A stretch of DNA of 64,000 nt from Arctopsyche grandis (GCF_051622035.1 NC_135359.1:17235501-17299500), one strand, 5' to 3'; positions 48,301-60,239 are shown, counted from the first letter of the stretch. Made by a program: numbers and translations. Notes: generated from the letters alone by a model not told the origin.

Positions 48301-50003
48301 AATTATCCAGCTATTGATGTCTTAGGGCCAAAAAAGAGTTTCATGCCAAAAATTCTGTCATTTGTCCATAAAACAATCACATTTTTGCAAAACAATTAAT
48401 GTGCCAACGAGAGCGACGAGCGATGTAAATTAGTAGAAATCATCAGAATTCGATTAATATAATTTGTTTAAATTTATGGAGAAAGTATGTAAAAATACCT
48501 GTTTAAAGTTTGACATTGTCCTTGTAAACGATTCACGGTCTTTATTTTAAACAAGAGCCATAAAATTTTGAAACAAACTATTGGAAATGTATCCGTTATG
48601 AAAATTGGGTCACCAAGGAATTTCCGATTTTAAAACTGCACAGTTTGTACCAAAATACAAAAAAAAAATGATTTTCATTATATTATATTATACCTAGATA
48701 GTAAATTTTTGATTCAGCAACGCTTAAAAAATACATAATTTAATCTTATTAAAAAAACTAATTAATACCAATACACATATGAAGAGTCTTGAATAAGATG
48801 TCTATATCTATGTACATATATAGTGACGTAAAACTATGGGCGAGATCACACAGCGCGGTATGTGGGATGTGATATGTGGGACGTTTTTTTTACATAGATA
48901 GTTTTAAACATACAGAAAAAATATGGTGTACGCGGGTCACATACGCCGTATCATGTGGTATACATATACATGGTACCGTCCATTCATTCGAGCGGTTTCG
49001 TTGAAATTCTATAGTAATTCCTTGCTTGACAGTGATATATACCAAAACGACCATCTGGACCATTTTCGGTAAAAGTTTATCCTTGCTTGACAGTGATCGA
49101 TAACGGTGTATCCCATATTTGAAAAAATATAGCAGAACTTGTCGAATTTCGATTTCGCCGTATAATGCGGGGGTATGCGGTGCATGCGAACCCTTGGAGC
49201 CGGGAGGACTCCAAATATTAATACATATATTTAAAAATAAAGTTATAAATAAGAAAATATAGGAAAATCAATTCACACTCACTGAAAATAGTCAAAAGTA
49301 TGTATAAAAAAATTCTGGCTTGGCGAACATGCAATATTAACATGAAGAAGTTCAGAAAATGTTTTTAAAATATGTGATTGCAAATTTTTTAAATATACAT
49401 ATGTATGTACATATATGCTAGGTATATATGTACATTGAATATTTACATGTATATATGTACATATGTGTATACATTGAAAAAAAATGGGAGGCCCTTTGGT
49501 AACTTTTGGATGCAGGCTAAATTTTTTTAGCTACGCCACTGTTATATAAAACATAGTTTACTTTAGATCATCGATTTAAAATTTTTATAGTTAAAAATAA
49601 TATATACATATATGTATGTATGAAATGTATTGTGAACACTTATAAGAATAGGTTTTAGGGTTTTTTTTTATCAAACACTAACATTAAGATAATATTATAA
49701 AGACTAACAAGAAAAATAATCTGTAAAATAGATAATGATCACTGAGTCAGTGGTTATTTAGTGTATTGTGAACAAAATAAATGAAAAATAAAAAGCTTTT
49801 AAAATTCAAACGCTAATGCACGCTTTTATTTAAAAAATATGAATTAACTGCCAAATAAATTATTTTGATTTAAAAAAAATTATATTAAAATAATTTTCAA
49901 ATTAACTCACTCGAAATCCGGTGATAGCTCCTGTAAGATTTGCGAATCCCGATAAGCACACCAAAATCACAACAAAGTTATTGCACCACATTTTACGCGC
50001 CAT
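39379..50003 (-). CDS. Secreted glutamine-rich protein with two C-terminal FAS1 domains
   Basis: Minus-strand exons are 49911-50003, 41318-43804, 41102-41239, 40784-40985, 39542-39757 and 39379-39467, all in phase, giving about 1074 residues. Exon 1 encodes a signal peptide (MARKMWCNNFVVILVCLSGF). Residues about 32-300 are Gln-rich (QQQLLLQQSL, QQIAPQQVQPSPQQ), followed by a charged helical stretch (QKHKQFLDRQQQKQKAKVQK) and a Thr/Ser-rich region. Two FAS1 (fasciclin/TGFBI) domains close the protein; each carries the hallmark TVFAPTD/TIFAPTD, and the first also has LLLHHVIPG. FAS1 domains mediate cell or matrix adhesion outside the cell. A Gln-rich region before FAS1 pairs suggests a cuticle or matrix protein, by inference. 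The first intron spans about 6.1 kb and is full of transposons. Confidence 0.88.
39870..40625 (-). mobile_element. tRNA-derived SINE, copy B, split by a Helitron
   Basis: It matches copy A (5505-5970) at both ends: ACCAGGAAGGCCTAACAGG near 39890 and CTTGGAGTCACAAATATCCA near 40530. The B box is degraded (GGAATCAAACCCAG). Between 40050 and 40406 the alignment to copy A is interrupted by the Helitron. It lies in a FAS1 gene intron. Confidence 0.75.
40051..40405 (+). mobile_element. Small non-autonomous Helitron
   Basis: A 355-bp element starting TCTACATATATATAAAAATC and ending GGGTTCAGCTAGT, the 5' TC and 3' CTAG-type ends of Helitrons. It sits between an A and a T of the host SINE, with no target duplication, as expected of rolling-circle insertion. 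The subterminal hairpin is weak. It encodes no Rep-helicase. Confidence 0.7.
44190..44815. repeat. Inverted and direct array of a GTATTTTCAGTTG-type motif
   Basis: About 35-bp units related to GTATTTTCAGTTGTAATATA occur in plus orientation near 44257 and 44588, and in inverted orientation near 44681 and 44770. They are accompanied by inverted GGTACCAAAC/GTTGGTACC words. The whole looks like a palindromic non-autonomous element or a pair of them; no target duplication was found. Confidence 0.6.
46143..47263. mobile_element. Non-autonomous hAT element with 8-bp target duplication
   Basis: A 1121-bp element between GTAAGGAC repeats (46135-46142 and 47264-47271). Ends are TAGTGGCGTAACTA and TAGTTACGCTATTG, which are decayed forms of the hAT consensus CAGTGGCGTAACTA. 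The interior (GCGGGGGTATGCGGTACATG) is shared with 49150-49541. No transposase is recognised. Confidence 0.85.
46761..46803. repeat. 43-bp unit repeated at 47303-47345
   Basis: GTTCGGCGAACCTTTAACAA and the bases after it recur about 540 bp away with roughly four mismatches. One copy is inside the hAT at 46143-47263 and the other 40 bp outside its right end. Confidence 0.7.
48838..49130. mobile_element. MITE-like repeat with GGGCGA end
   Basis: It begins GGGCGAGATCACAC and contains GACAGTGATCGATAACGGTG, which is also found at 51160-51185 in a second copy (to 51329) that ends with the inverse of a similar GGGCGAAAACACAC. Boundaries and superfamily are uncertain. Confidence 0.5.
49150..49541. 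mobile_element. hAT fragment with right end TAGCTACGCCACTG
   Basis: It shares TGCGGGGGTATGCGGTGCAT and the region around AATCAATTCACACTCACTGA with 46143-47263. The right end is intact at 49528-49541. The left end is lost where it abuts the MITE at 48838-49130. Confidence 0.65.
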
Positions 50004-50429
50004 TTTCAGCCAGTGCGCTATGAACGAAAACTGAAAACTGTTCTTTTGTTTATGTTTAAGAAAACTTTTTTTTTTAATTTTCGAATTTCCGATTATATCT
50101 CAGAGGAGGGTTCCATGTCAGGGTTCCTCATCGTCGTGAGGGTCGCGCAGCACTGGCTCGTGCTAGTGATGCGATTGCCTCTTGGTGAACGTCCCGGTGA
50201 CCACCACCTCTCACCTCGAACGCTCACTCTCTCCTCATCTGATTACACTCACATAGAATTACTATAGTGAATGTTGTCTACACACACACGGCTCAGGATG
50301 ATACCGCCCCATCGCGTATGGTGACCACCCGTCACCATGAAGACGATACCACAGTCGAAGACTGCAACTCTAAAGATACACGGAGTGGTACGCGGCATGT
50401 GTTTTTTAGTCTTATGATAAATAGTCTTG

Positions 50430-50509
50430 ACTAGTAGCGGCTCGTCTTTAAAGGCAACCGGGGTACTACCCAACACACTTTTCTCCTAACTAAAAAAAAA
50501 AAAGTATAT
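50430..50509. mobile_element. hAT left-end fragment (TAGTAGCGGCTCGTC)
   Basis: A decayed copy of the CAGTGGCGGCTCGTC terminus seen at 12270, interrupted after about 75 bp by the LTR at 50510. Confidence 0.5.
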
Positions 50510-50813
50510 TGTTGGTGTCTCGCCAAGAGTCAATTTGTGTTTGTTTATCCTGCTCACCATACGGTGAGCAGAGTCGGTTTGGTCCATGCGGTGGTTAGTT
50601 CGGGGCAGTCGCTTATCTGCCGTGGTCCTGTGGTCGCCAGCTTCAGTTTACCTTCTACTCTGGCACTTTCGAGTGGTACTGTGTGTAGATAGTCAGCCGA
50701 AGTAGAGAAAAAAGATCCATATTACCCTATACAGAAGGTCGCTTCTAGTTAGCTGCGTAATATGGCGGAATACGCCAGCCCTTGTCGTCTACATATACAC
50801 GACACCGCCAACA
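50510..50813 (+). mobile_element. Solo LTR (TGTTGGTGTCTCG...CACCGCCAACA)
   Basis: A 304-bp GC-richer fossil segment with TGTTGG/CCAACA inverted ends and inner GTGTC/GACAC match, typical of an LTR. No target duplication was found, so one end may be off. The family is not identified. Confidence 0.55.
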
Positions 50814-51025
50814 TTTTTCGACATTTCAATTTCGTAATGTATGCTTTAATTGTAAATCACAATATGACAATTTTATCATTAAATGTGTTTTATTAATATT
50901 TTTTTTGCTTTTTCCCTTTAGTCAATTTCCTTGTATATCAATATGTGGGGGCGGGGGTGGGGGCTTCAGCCTCCTGGTGCCCCACCTGTTTTTAAAGTCA
51001 CAATCTGCCCCTGATTTTGATTGTC
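50814..51025. other. Transposon remnant with CAGGGGCAGATT-type end
   Basis: The inverse of the hAT-like terminus CAGGGGCAGATTG occurs at about 51001-51014, preceded by a G-rich run (GTGGGGGCGGGGGTGGGGG). It may be the right part of the hAT beginning near 50430; this is not proven. Confidence 0.35.
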
Positions 51026-51154
51026 TTGCATATGTAACAAGCTAAGAAGAGGTTATTAAAAATGGTGGCATGCCTAGTCTATACCATCGCAATCCTTCCC
51101 AAAACTCACCCTCTGGTGGGTTTTCGGTGATATTTTTTCATTATATTGATATAG

Positions 51155-51329
51155 ATTAGACAGTGATCGATAACGGTGAATCACATATTTTTAGAAATGT
51201 GGGACAAATTTACAAACTTTTAGAAATGTAGGACAATATACGTGCGATCACCCAAACATTAATTCTGCACGTGCACAGCGGGAAGCCAAGGACACATGAC
51301 GTCCCATACCACTGAGTGTGTTTTCGCCC
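51155..51329. mobile_element. Second copy of the GACAGTGATCGATAACGGTG MITE-like repeat
   Basis: It shares that word with 48838-49130 and ends GTGTGTTTTCGCCC, the inverse of the terminal GGGCGA motif. Confidence 0.5.
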
Positions 51330-51368
51330 ATATGGGCTAAGGGTACTGCGTTTTTTTCGCATTTTTAA

Positions 51369-52186
51369 CCCTTTGAATGCTGAACAACGCTGATCGGTTA
51401 AGTGGATGAACCTGAAATACGCCGATAGGCGTTGTTTTTTGAGTATGTAAAAAATAAACAAGAATACTACTCGCTAAGCCTTTCCAGGTAGCATTGAAAA
51501 AAAAATGCATTGAACATGGGTTGTGTAATTCGTATCAATGTTTATAAAGACTGGTTGACAACGGAATTTCTGAATTTATAGCCATAGCAGAATTACCCGT
51601 TGGAAATCCCTAGCTGCCGAGTATTTTAGATTATGGCTTGGCATTTAGATTGTGAGCATTACATTTTAACAACATTGAAGAATATGGATCTAGTTTTGGA
51701 AGCATACATTCATAATAGATTTCTTTTATATTGTTGCAAGATATATTAGAGAGTGGACAATCTTCATATTGTTATGGTCGCTCCCCACCTGATATATTAT
51801 AAATGTATAAACAGAGGGCTACCGACGGTGCACTGCGTTCATTTAATATATTAGTATCAGTTAAACATTCAATAGGTGATGTGCCAATCACCAAACACCA
51901 GCCGGCAGTCCCTCTTCTTTTTCTTGAAATAAAGGAAAGTAAAACCGCCAAGAAAGGAGTCATTATTACTGCAATTACACATTTTTCCAGAGAGTCTAAT
52001 CACACCTTTACAAAACTCGAAGTCCTCGGCGGTAGCTATTTACGGTAGTGATCTAGGGTTTGTTTGGATTATCTATAATTTTCACACCTGTTTTCTATTG
52101 GATTTCTAAATAATTCTAGTTGGAAATGTTGGCGAAATTTTCAGCATGGCGGGCTTTCAACAGAATAGACGTCAGCACTCAAAGGG
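51369..52186. mobile_element. Non-autonomous piggyBac-type element
   Basis: An 818-bp element with ends CCCTTTGAATGCTGA and, inverted, CCCTTTGAGTGCTGA (14 of 15). It is flanked by TTAA on the left and CTAA, a mutated copy, on the right. The subterminal words CGCTGATCGG and CCGATAGGCGTTGTT form palindromes as in the element at 12555. I recognise no transposase motif in the interior. Confidence 0.75.
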
Positions 52187-53560
52187 CTAAAATAAAAGTA
52201 CATAAAAAAAAAAACATGTGCCACGTCCCATTCTCATTAACATACCAAATGTTGACAGCGACGAAATAAATAAATCTTGACAAACAGCAAGTCTGCTATT
52301 TTCATTTCAGATCACACATATTATATTTTAATTAATCATTTAACTTTTGGTTGCATGCAGTGTTACATTCAAAAGTAGCATTGAACCAGGCCCAATCAGA
52401 CTCGTATGTTCAAATTAGAGCGTATGTTCACCCCACTGCGAGAAAGTGAGATCCACACACGCTGATGAGCTCAGCCTCTGTTCGTATAGCGCTTTTTCTT
52501 CACTACGCTATTGTCGCTTTGTAGTAACGACTTCGATTATATGATCAATACTGTTTTTAATTTAGTATTAATTAATATTAGTCTCATAGCCGTACACGTG
52601 TATAAAAATAATATGCGTCTATCATTTTTTCGTTAGCAATTTAACGGTGAAAGGAACTCGAGAGCGTTCGAGCAGCTATTTGATTGTATGTTAGTTCTCA
52701 AGTAGGGAAGTGAGTGTGTCGAACGAATGAACTGGCCACTTTTATCAGGGGTAATTAACCATTGTCGATCGATAGGTGAAGATTGTCGTTAAAGTAATGC
52801 CAATATATGCCTCCCTATTGTATATTACATATCTGTTACTAATAAAATGATACACTTGAATGCGTACTATGATATATTTAGTCCTAACTTCAGATTTAGC
52901 TAACAAATTTTATTTTTTACACGTACGTAAAGTTCTCCCTTTGATTCGTTAATTTATTTATTTGGGGCAAAAGGTCAACATTAAGTAAATATTAAAATTG
53001 AATCGTTCAATGATAATATCTACACTTAATTAAACAGCATCAGTCATTTGATTTTCTTTTACAAACTTTCGTAACGTTTGTAAAATAACATTGTTTTTGA
53101 ATGGACATATATTATTTCAATTTTGTTAGAAAAAGGGTGAAATATTACGGTAGACCTACACTGGACAATATTGCAAAGTACTTTTCGCAAAACAAAGTGA
53201 AAAAGCATTTTTTTGATTGGATAAACGTTCTGGTGACTTTGAGTTACTTACATACATTCTCACATATCTCACGAAGGCGGAATTTATATCATGATTCGCA
53301 CTAGTAAAAAATGTATATTTCAATCTCTTGAAAAAAGTTTCTATAAATGCTCTCAATATACAGCTCAAATCATACGGATTTGTTTCCTGTACGTTTATAA
53401 CATGCCCAATAGAAATTTTAAAACACGCATTCATGAGGTAAAAACGCAATACATACATATGTATGTATCTACGACTCGTTCAGTAACTCTAGTAACGGAT
53501 TATGAAATATGTACATATATTACAGTCCAAGTGTTCACTCCGGTTCGTTCATGAACATAT
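52187..53560. other. Spacer without recognised features
   Basis: AT-rich DNA. A GC-richer stretch at 52425-52520 and a possible MITE start at about 53150 (GTAGACCTACACTGGACAAT) have no partner that I could find. Confidence 0.35.
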
Positions 53561-53569
53561 TAGTTTTTT

Positions 53570-53945
53570 CATACACAAACTATCGGTTTTAGTTAGTGCT
53601 AACAGTCAAAGGCCATCTTCAAATACTCACCAGGTGTCGCATGAAACTTTTAGCTGTCAATACTTTTGAGCTGTTAAAACGCCAAGGACTTAAAGAGGAA
53701 ATCTTATGGAAATCATGCTACAACGTTGCTATAATTCCCGATTCCGCTGATTTTTAAAATATCGCAACTCAGGATAAGCATACTCCAGTTGAAACTCAGT
53801 CTGTCTTAGATTAGTTATTATTTTGTTATTAGTTAGATTATTTTGTTTCTTGTCTTTTCTGTTATATTTTTGACCATTGTGGCGCATTAGGAATTCCTGT
53901 AATGCTACAACGGTCCAAACTTAAATAAATAAATTAGTCTTAGAG
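53570..53945 (+). mobile_element. LINE 3' end with hairpin 3' UTR
   Basis: It ends in a stem-loop (GACCATTGTGGCGCATTA paired with TAATGCTACAACGGTC around GGAATTCC) followed by AAATAAATAAA. The same tail recurs at 62868-62965. The coding part upstream is decayed and was not resolved. Confidence 0.6.
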
Positions 53946-54004
53946 TCATTACCACTTGTGATTTAAAATAAACAAATCATTAAAAATCGTTTTCTGTATG
54001 ATAT

Positions 54005-54530
54005 AACTGTCTCAATGCCAAGGTTTTGGTAAAAAATTATAAAACCTCTATTAAACCTAAACTTGAATTTGTATATTCCATTTGGAACCCTTATTTTTAA
54101 AAAGATATTGTGCGTTTATAAAGGGTTCAACGCAGAATTACAAAAATGCCTTCCGAACTTAAACCACTTTGATATTATATGAGATTAAAAAGAATGAATC
54201 TTTACACTTTGGAGACGAGATGAATGAGATATGATCTAATTGAAGTCTATAAAATTATAAATAACCATTACAATTGTCCTATGATAAACCTCCTTACTTT
54301 TAACTGTAACACTCATCTGAGAATATATATTTACTTCAAAATAATGTGAGAATCCTTCTATTCAAATAGAGTGGCTAAAATTCGGAATAGTCTATCCAAT
54401 GAATTAGTAACTTCTAGTAACTTACCTATTAACCTATTTAAAAATAAACCTAATGATTTCCTCAAAATAACCAGGTTTTTGTAGTTCTTCCTTTTTTAAG
54501 CTAAGATTATCTTTTGTATTTTCTCTTGTT
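54005..54530 (+). mobile_element. CR1/Jockey-like LINE 3' fragment
   Basis: Conceptual reading gives LNLNLYIPFGT, HFDIIWRLKRMNLYTLETR, YDLIEVYKIINNHYNC and FYSNRVAKIRNSLSNELV. This is the typical C-terminal tail of CR1/L2/Jockey reverse transcriptases. Frames are broken by several stops and it is 5'-truncated. Clade is not resolved. Confidence 0.7.
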
Positions 54531-54558
54531 CATTTTGTCTATTTTGAGTTGTTAATTT

Positions 54559-55001
54559 TGTTGCGTAGGGGTGGGTGGAGGATCCAAGTAAAAGGCCAAA
54601 GTCGTTTCACAGCATTTATTGGTGATTAAGGAGATACACACACTGGCTGTGCTCAGTCCAGAATGTCTTGATATCGCCTAAGTACCGCCTTATAAGGGGT
54701 AGATCTCTCAGGACATCTTCGACGTCTAATTTGTTTACCTATTGTTGTGGTCACGTACTCGGATATATATTCCCACAACATTCGGTCCCACGGTACCAAG
54801 GTATCGGTCACTTCTGAGAACTCCACGGGAATGCGACCGAGTACCGCTACTACGCCATTGTTTAACTTACTTGCACTTAGTTTGCAGATAATCCTCGAAA
54901 CCAATTATAACGGTCGCACGGTGTCAGGGATGCGCCTCGGCTTAATTGATTGCACTTAACCGGCGGCTCTTTACTGACCTCTTATTTTAGTATACGTAAC
55001 A
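54559..55001 (-). mobile_element. Solo LTR, relative of 36416-36799
   Basis: A 443-bp fossil LTR with inverted ends TGTTGCGTA and TACGTAACA, matching the LTR at 36416-36799 in opposite orientation (GGATCCAAGTAAAAGGCC; CACAGCATTTATTG). The flanks (ATTT and ATAT) agree at three of four bases. Confidence 0.75.
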
Positions 55002-57896
55002 ATATTTTCGATATTTTTTGTTATTTTATTTGATATTTGTATTTCTGTAGTACTGTATGTATTATTAGAACCCTTGGGTCCATCGGCTCTTTTGAGAAAA
55101 ATTATTGTGAAAAAATCTTCGCCTAATAGTTAGTGTATGAACAAATTAGTTTGTCAATTTGTTATATTTTGTGTGCACGATAACTGGCCAGATTGGTTCA
55201 TGTATGAACAAACTAGTATGTTCATGAACGAACGAAATGTACATACATATAATTTAGTTTTTTAACTTTGAAGTAGTGTCCGATCATAAATTATTTGAAC
55301 CACAGCCTCTTTAGCTAAGCCCTTGAATTTGAGAATGATTTTAAATCGATTAATTATGTAAAATTATTATGCTTTTACGTTCTCTGCGTCCGTTATGCGG
55401 ACGTAGTTCGCTGTGACGCGTGAAATAAAAAGCGTTTGACAAATATTGACTTGCCTGTTGTAACGAGTGTTTATTTTTAATGCATTCGAGACACACTTTC
55501 GTAACACACTGTAGGCATTCGAATCCGCAATTACCGGATTCGGTTTGCGGATTGATCTATCGGTCGGTCGGAAGCGATCTAAACAGTTAGAAACGCTCCG
55601 TTTTTCGTTCTCATTATGCGCGGATTCGCAATAGAGCACATTTGCGAAAGGTTTCAAGGAAAAACGAAAGCGTCCCCAACAAAATTAATTGCATTTTAAA
55701 GTGATCAAACGTTTGTAAAAAGCGCTGAAACATTTGAGCGACTTATAATCCTACTCATTAATCCTTACTCTCACTTGTATTGTTTACTGTAAGGTGTGGA
55801 AAGATTATATTCAGTTTTGTCGTAAATTTTCATCGCTTTTCAGCTATGTTGACTATGTAGGTTATTCGAGTGTAATTAAAATCGCATTTTCCATTTATAC
55901 TCTCGTGTTTTTCGCCTTTGCGCATCTTCAATGGTGTAAATAAGTAGCGTGCGCCGACAAACACGCGATAAAAGTCTTTCGAATGCTTCTCTTCTTATTA
56001 CTTTCTTTCTTTCGTTTTTGATCAAAGCGCCTGATTCATTACACATGTTGTCGAATAAAATTATCATCACGTCATTTTACGATGTTCCATGTTATAAAAA
56101 TACATACAAATGTACTTGTAGTAGTTTCTGAAGTGTAATATGTGTGTATGGAATGCGGAACATCTATCCGTATGCGAAGATAACAATTTTTCAACAATAG
56201 AATTGTATAGTATTTTACATTTAAAGTTGGAATTCAACATAGTGTAATTAATTGTATCAATTTGGAATAGCGTGCTTTTAAAGTGAGTTAAAATATAATG
56301 GATATACGGCATTGATAGTCGAAATAATTTCATTTAAATCGGAAGAAGTAATGTTGGTAAGAAATAAAATAAAAATTTCCTACACTTAATGCTATGCACA
56401 ATCAGTACTTTCTAATGGATTTAAGCATGTCATGGAAAATCTAGATTTTTCCACACAAGCTATGAGATTATATCAGTTATTTATATTCCTCTTTGAAACG
56501 TTGAAAATAATGAAAAATTTCATACAGAAATTTTAATATTGAAATATTATAATAACCTATGGTTTCTCTGTTTTGTGAATGGAAGCCAATTAAAGTATAA
56601 ATAAATAAACACATCATTATATCAAAACACCATTACATATTGTCTTTTGGTTAAAAAGTCATAGAAAGTATAGCTTTTCTTTTACTTATTTTGTATGTTT
56701 GTTGAAAATTAATTACCAAATATACATACATCATTATATGTACAATACATCATTATAGCACACTAAAATAAAGTTTGGTGGAAAATTAGAGCTTTCATTT
56801 TTGATACTAGATTTTTTTAATATATTTTATTCAAAATAACATATGAATATTCATAATTGTTCACAAGAATTTGTTTAAAATTCAATTGTTGGAATTACAC
56901 ATGTATATTCATTTAAATTAAGTGATAATTTTGCACCGTAGTGGCTAATAATTTCATCCAATTGTGTGCCCATGCATATCTAAAAACATCGAAAGTTAAA
57001 TAGAAACAGGAATTTTGATGTGTTTATTGTGCGCAATACGTATGCATATGATTTGGTAAAATTTATAACAACATCGGCAATAAATATCGATAGAAAATAA
57101 ACAATATAAAAAGATTCTTTTAAAAACTGATAGCCATCAAAGTTGTATGACTTCAATTGCGTAGTGACCGCAACTGATCAATTTGTGGGCATGACCTGAA
57201 ATGAATTTGAACGCAACTGTACACTATTGCATAATCGTTATGATTTTTTTCCGATTGATTATAATTCAATTTTAAGTAACAATGCTATCATAAATGGCTT
57301 AAATGATGAAAGGAAAAGCTACTCGTATTATCCATATAACGGTAATTTACAATTGGACGTACATATTTAGCCAATAATTGTATTTTACTACTATCATTGA
57401 ATATAAACGCTGTCGATTTAGAAACTGAAGACACTTCCTAGTTATCACGCTTCACTTTATGTACGTTTGTTACACAACGCTGGACATGTCTCATTTTTCA
57501 AAAATAAAAGTAAGCGACGAAAAATTGCACCCGCCTTTGTAAAACAGTCAAAATGCTGTCCGCCAAGTGGAGTGTGAAAATTGCCGTCTTGAATGAAATA
57601 AAATGAAGCAGAAAAAATGAATTTATTGTCAAGGAATATTGCCGTTTATGAAATAAGTATTTTTTTGTTATTGAAAACACTAAGTGTTGTTTAATTGCGT
57701 TCAATTCGATGAGGCGCCAAATAAAATATTTGAAATTCAGCGCGCGCGCGATTGCAAACTTAATGTTGCCATGATAAGTTTTGGTTGAGCAGTAGTGATA
57801 TTAAATTACATCGTTTTGCTTTTTTTCGTACAAATTTAATCTATTAGTAGACACGCAATGCTAAAATTTATCCAATAGCTCTTTCTAACCTATTAT
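55002..57896. other. Spacer without recognised features
   Basis: Mostly AT-rich DNA. 55370-55680 is less AT-rich, with CGGTCGGTCGG and GCATTCGAATCCGC words, but has no convincing reading frame or RNA fold. A (CG)5-like run is at about 57741. Confidence 0.4.
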
Positions 57897-59206
57897 CAGA
57901 GGTGTAGTCGGGCCAGGTCGCCACCCTGGCACTTTGATTGATATTAAAATTGTTTTTATAGTACAATTAAAAAATACTTTTACTAAAATTTCAATGAAAT
58001 TTATTGGCTTTTTTTTTATCTAAAACCACCCATAAAACCTCGAAAGAAAACGTTCTTTGAACTATTTACCATACGCACTTGAGGATAGATAAAATTAGGG
58101 AACTCAGCTTAAGGGGGTATTCTAGTCTAGAAATTTGAAAATATCGATTTTTTTTTTGTTTCATATTTTCAAAGTTGAAACTTTTAAAAATATGTCCTTA
58201 AGAGGATTTTTCAAAATTCCAATTAATTTCGTAGATATAGCTGTTTTAGTGACGTGGTATCCAACCGGCGCGTAACGTTACCCGAAACTTTAAACGCGTT
58301 TTTCTCGAAACTACTTTTTTCAACGAGTTTGACATGATATCTCAAGTTCTAATGGACCAATTAACTTAAAATTTGGTGTGGTTCTTTTTTATATATCCCT
58401 CTATGGTCCGTACCAGAATTATGTAAAAATATTGTTTTTTAATATTTTTAAAAAATTCAAAACTTTGAAAAAAAAGGCCAAAAAATGACTTTTTTTTTTC
58501 AAACAGTTGCCATTTCGCGAAAATTTTTTTTAAATATTTTTCCGAGGTACGGACCATAGTGACACTCTTATTAATTAAGAATCTTTTTTTTTTTTTTTTT
58601 CGGATGACTAGAAGGGTTGGAATCGTGTCAAGATGGAGGCACCCTTTTTTTTACCTCCCCCACTTTACCAGCCTGTAATTTTTTCAATTTTTTATGTTTT
58701 TTTTTCATTTTTGTTATTTATTATTGAAATATTAATAATCATATAATAAAAAAATGCATATCGAAAAATGTTGTCAGTTTTTGTTTTATTGAATTTAAAA
58801 AAACGCCCAAAATTTGTCCCTCTAGACTAGAATACCCCCTTAAACGAATAGTCATCTCTAAATTCACATGTTAAATTTGATAGTTTTTTGACATATGTAT
58901 GTATACATATGTACATGGTATTAGAATTGCTAAAAGTAAATGTTGCTGTTGACACAGAAACACGGCTTTGCAAAATCAAACATGTTGAAGAGGATGCATT
59001 ATGGCAGTTTTTATAAAATATAAAAAATACATCATAATTTCAACAAGTAATAATATTTGTTAATTATTATTTGATTTTTTTAAATAAATATTTCAACTAC
59101 CTATATTAGGATACAACTTTTTTTTAGTAAGGAAAAAAGCGGGGGAGGGGGGGTCGTAAAAATTAAACACTGACCTGGTTCTTTGTTATTTAGCACTACA
59201 CCACTG
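57897..59206. mobile_element. hAT MITE interrupted by a Kolobok-like element
   Basis: Ends are CAGAGGTGTAGTCGGG and, inverted, CAGTGGTGTAGTGC. The flanks CCTATTAT and CCTATTGC agree at six of eight bases, an aged hAT target duplication. Without the nested element at 58113-58839 it would be about 580 bp. No transposase is seen. Confidence 0.75.
58113..58839. mobile_element. Kolobok-like TTAA element with 19-bp perfect terminal repeat
   Basis: A 727-bp element flanked by TTAA (58109-58112 and 58840-58843) with perfect 19-bp inverted ends GGGGGTATTCTAGTCTAGA. A secondary inverted pair (ATGGTCCGTACC with GGTACGGACCATAG) lies inside at 58400-58560. TTAA and a GGGG-type terminus fit Kolobok better than piggyBac (CCC). 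No transposase. Confidence 0.8.
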
Positions 59207-60239
59207 CCTATTGCGTATTTTAATATAATACATACATATGTACATCAGTTTTGAATTCACAGTATTAAATGAAGCTTTCGTCAAATACCGATGGGACTAA
59301 TTACTCATTAGCATAATGAAAAGTGACATGTGTAATAGTGATTATTTTAAATGAGTCTGTGAGTGACGGCGTCGTGAATCAACATTATATAAAAACCTGC
59401 GGATTTTCTCCATTTCGTAACAGATCCGGTAGGAATTGCATTCGCAGATTAAATCATGACTGCGACTCGTTGCGAAATTGTCTTCTCGCCTGTATTGACA
59501 TTTCTAAAAATAGATAAATGATGATTTTCTTTAGAGATATCTACTGATGGACCGTGGTATATTTTTCAAAATAATAAATGAAAAGACTACGTGAAAATTG
59601 AGGGTGCACGTGCGATATGCACTTGCTCGGTAGGTTAGCTGGCTTTGGTATGCGGAAACGGAAACTGCTTCTGTGCGAGATGATACCTGTTCAGTAACTT
59701 TGAGATACTACGTAGACCGAACGAACGAGAGTAATTTGCGCACACGCGATGATGATCAACTTTCGATTCGAGTGTCTTCTTTTTATTATTATGTATGTAC
59801 AAGTGTAGAAAAATAATCAAAATTTTTATGAATATAAATTATAGGAATAAAAATTTAGACAACATTGAATTTTTATAACAAAACAGATATATTTTTTTTG
59901 TTATAAAAAACGGAATATATTTTTGAAAAAGTTTTAGGGGTTTTTGATTGCTTTTAAGATCGCCTTAATTTAAATAGCTCTTTGAAAATCAATAGACATA
60001 TTTGCTAGTATTTTATATTCGAAAACAGAACTGATGTCGACTGATGCATTGGTATCAACTCATTAAATAAACTGTCCGTTTTGATAAAAGTTCACTCAGA
60101 GGTCAAGACAATCTCCAATAGGACAAATATTTTAAAACTATTTCGTTTTTGTCCAAAAAATTAATATATACATTTTAAAATTCTTAACCAACTTAAAATA
60201 TAATATTGTCATTTTAATAAGTTATCAAATTATATCAAA
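59207..60239. other. Spacer without recognised features
   Basis: AT-rich DNA; nothing could be supported. Confidence 0.4.

Larger units (their letters stand above)
43805..49910 (-). other. Large first intron of the FAS1 gene
   Basis: About 6.1 kb of AT-rich DNA with several transposons listed separately (44190-44815, 46143-47263, 48838-49130, 49150-49541). The intervals 44816-46140 and 47350-48830 hold nothing I could identify. Confidence 0.6.

Noticed and set aside
51803-52048. 81-residue frame inside the second piggyBac
   Set aside because: No transposase motif recognised on either strand, so not called as coding.
55367-55680. Less AT-rich block with a 96-residue minus-strand frame
   Set aside because: No signal peptide, domain or splice context; left as unexplained spacer.
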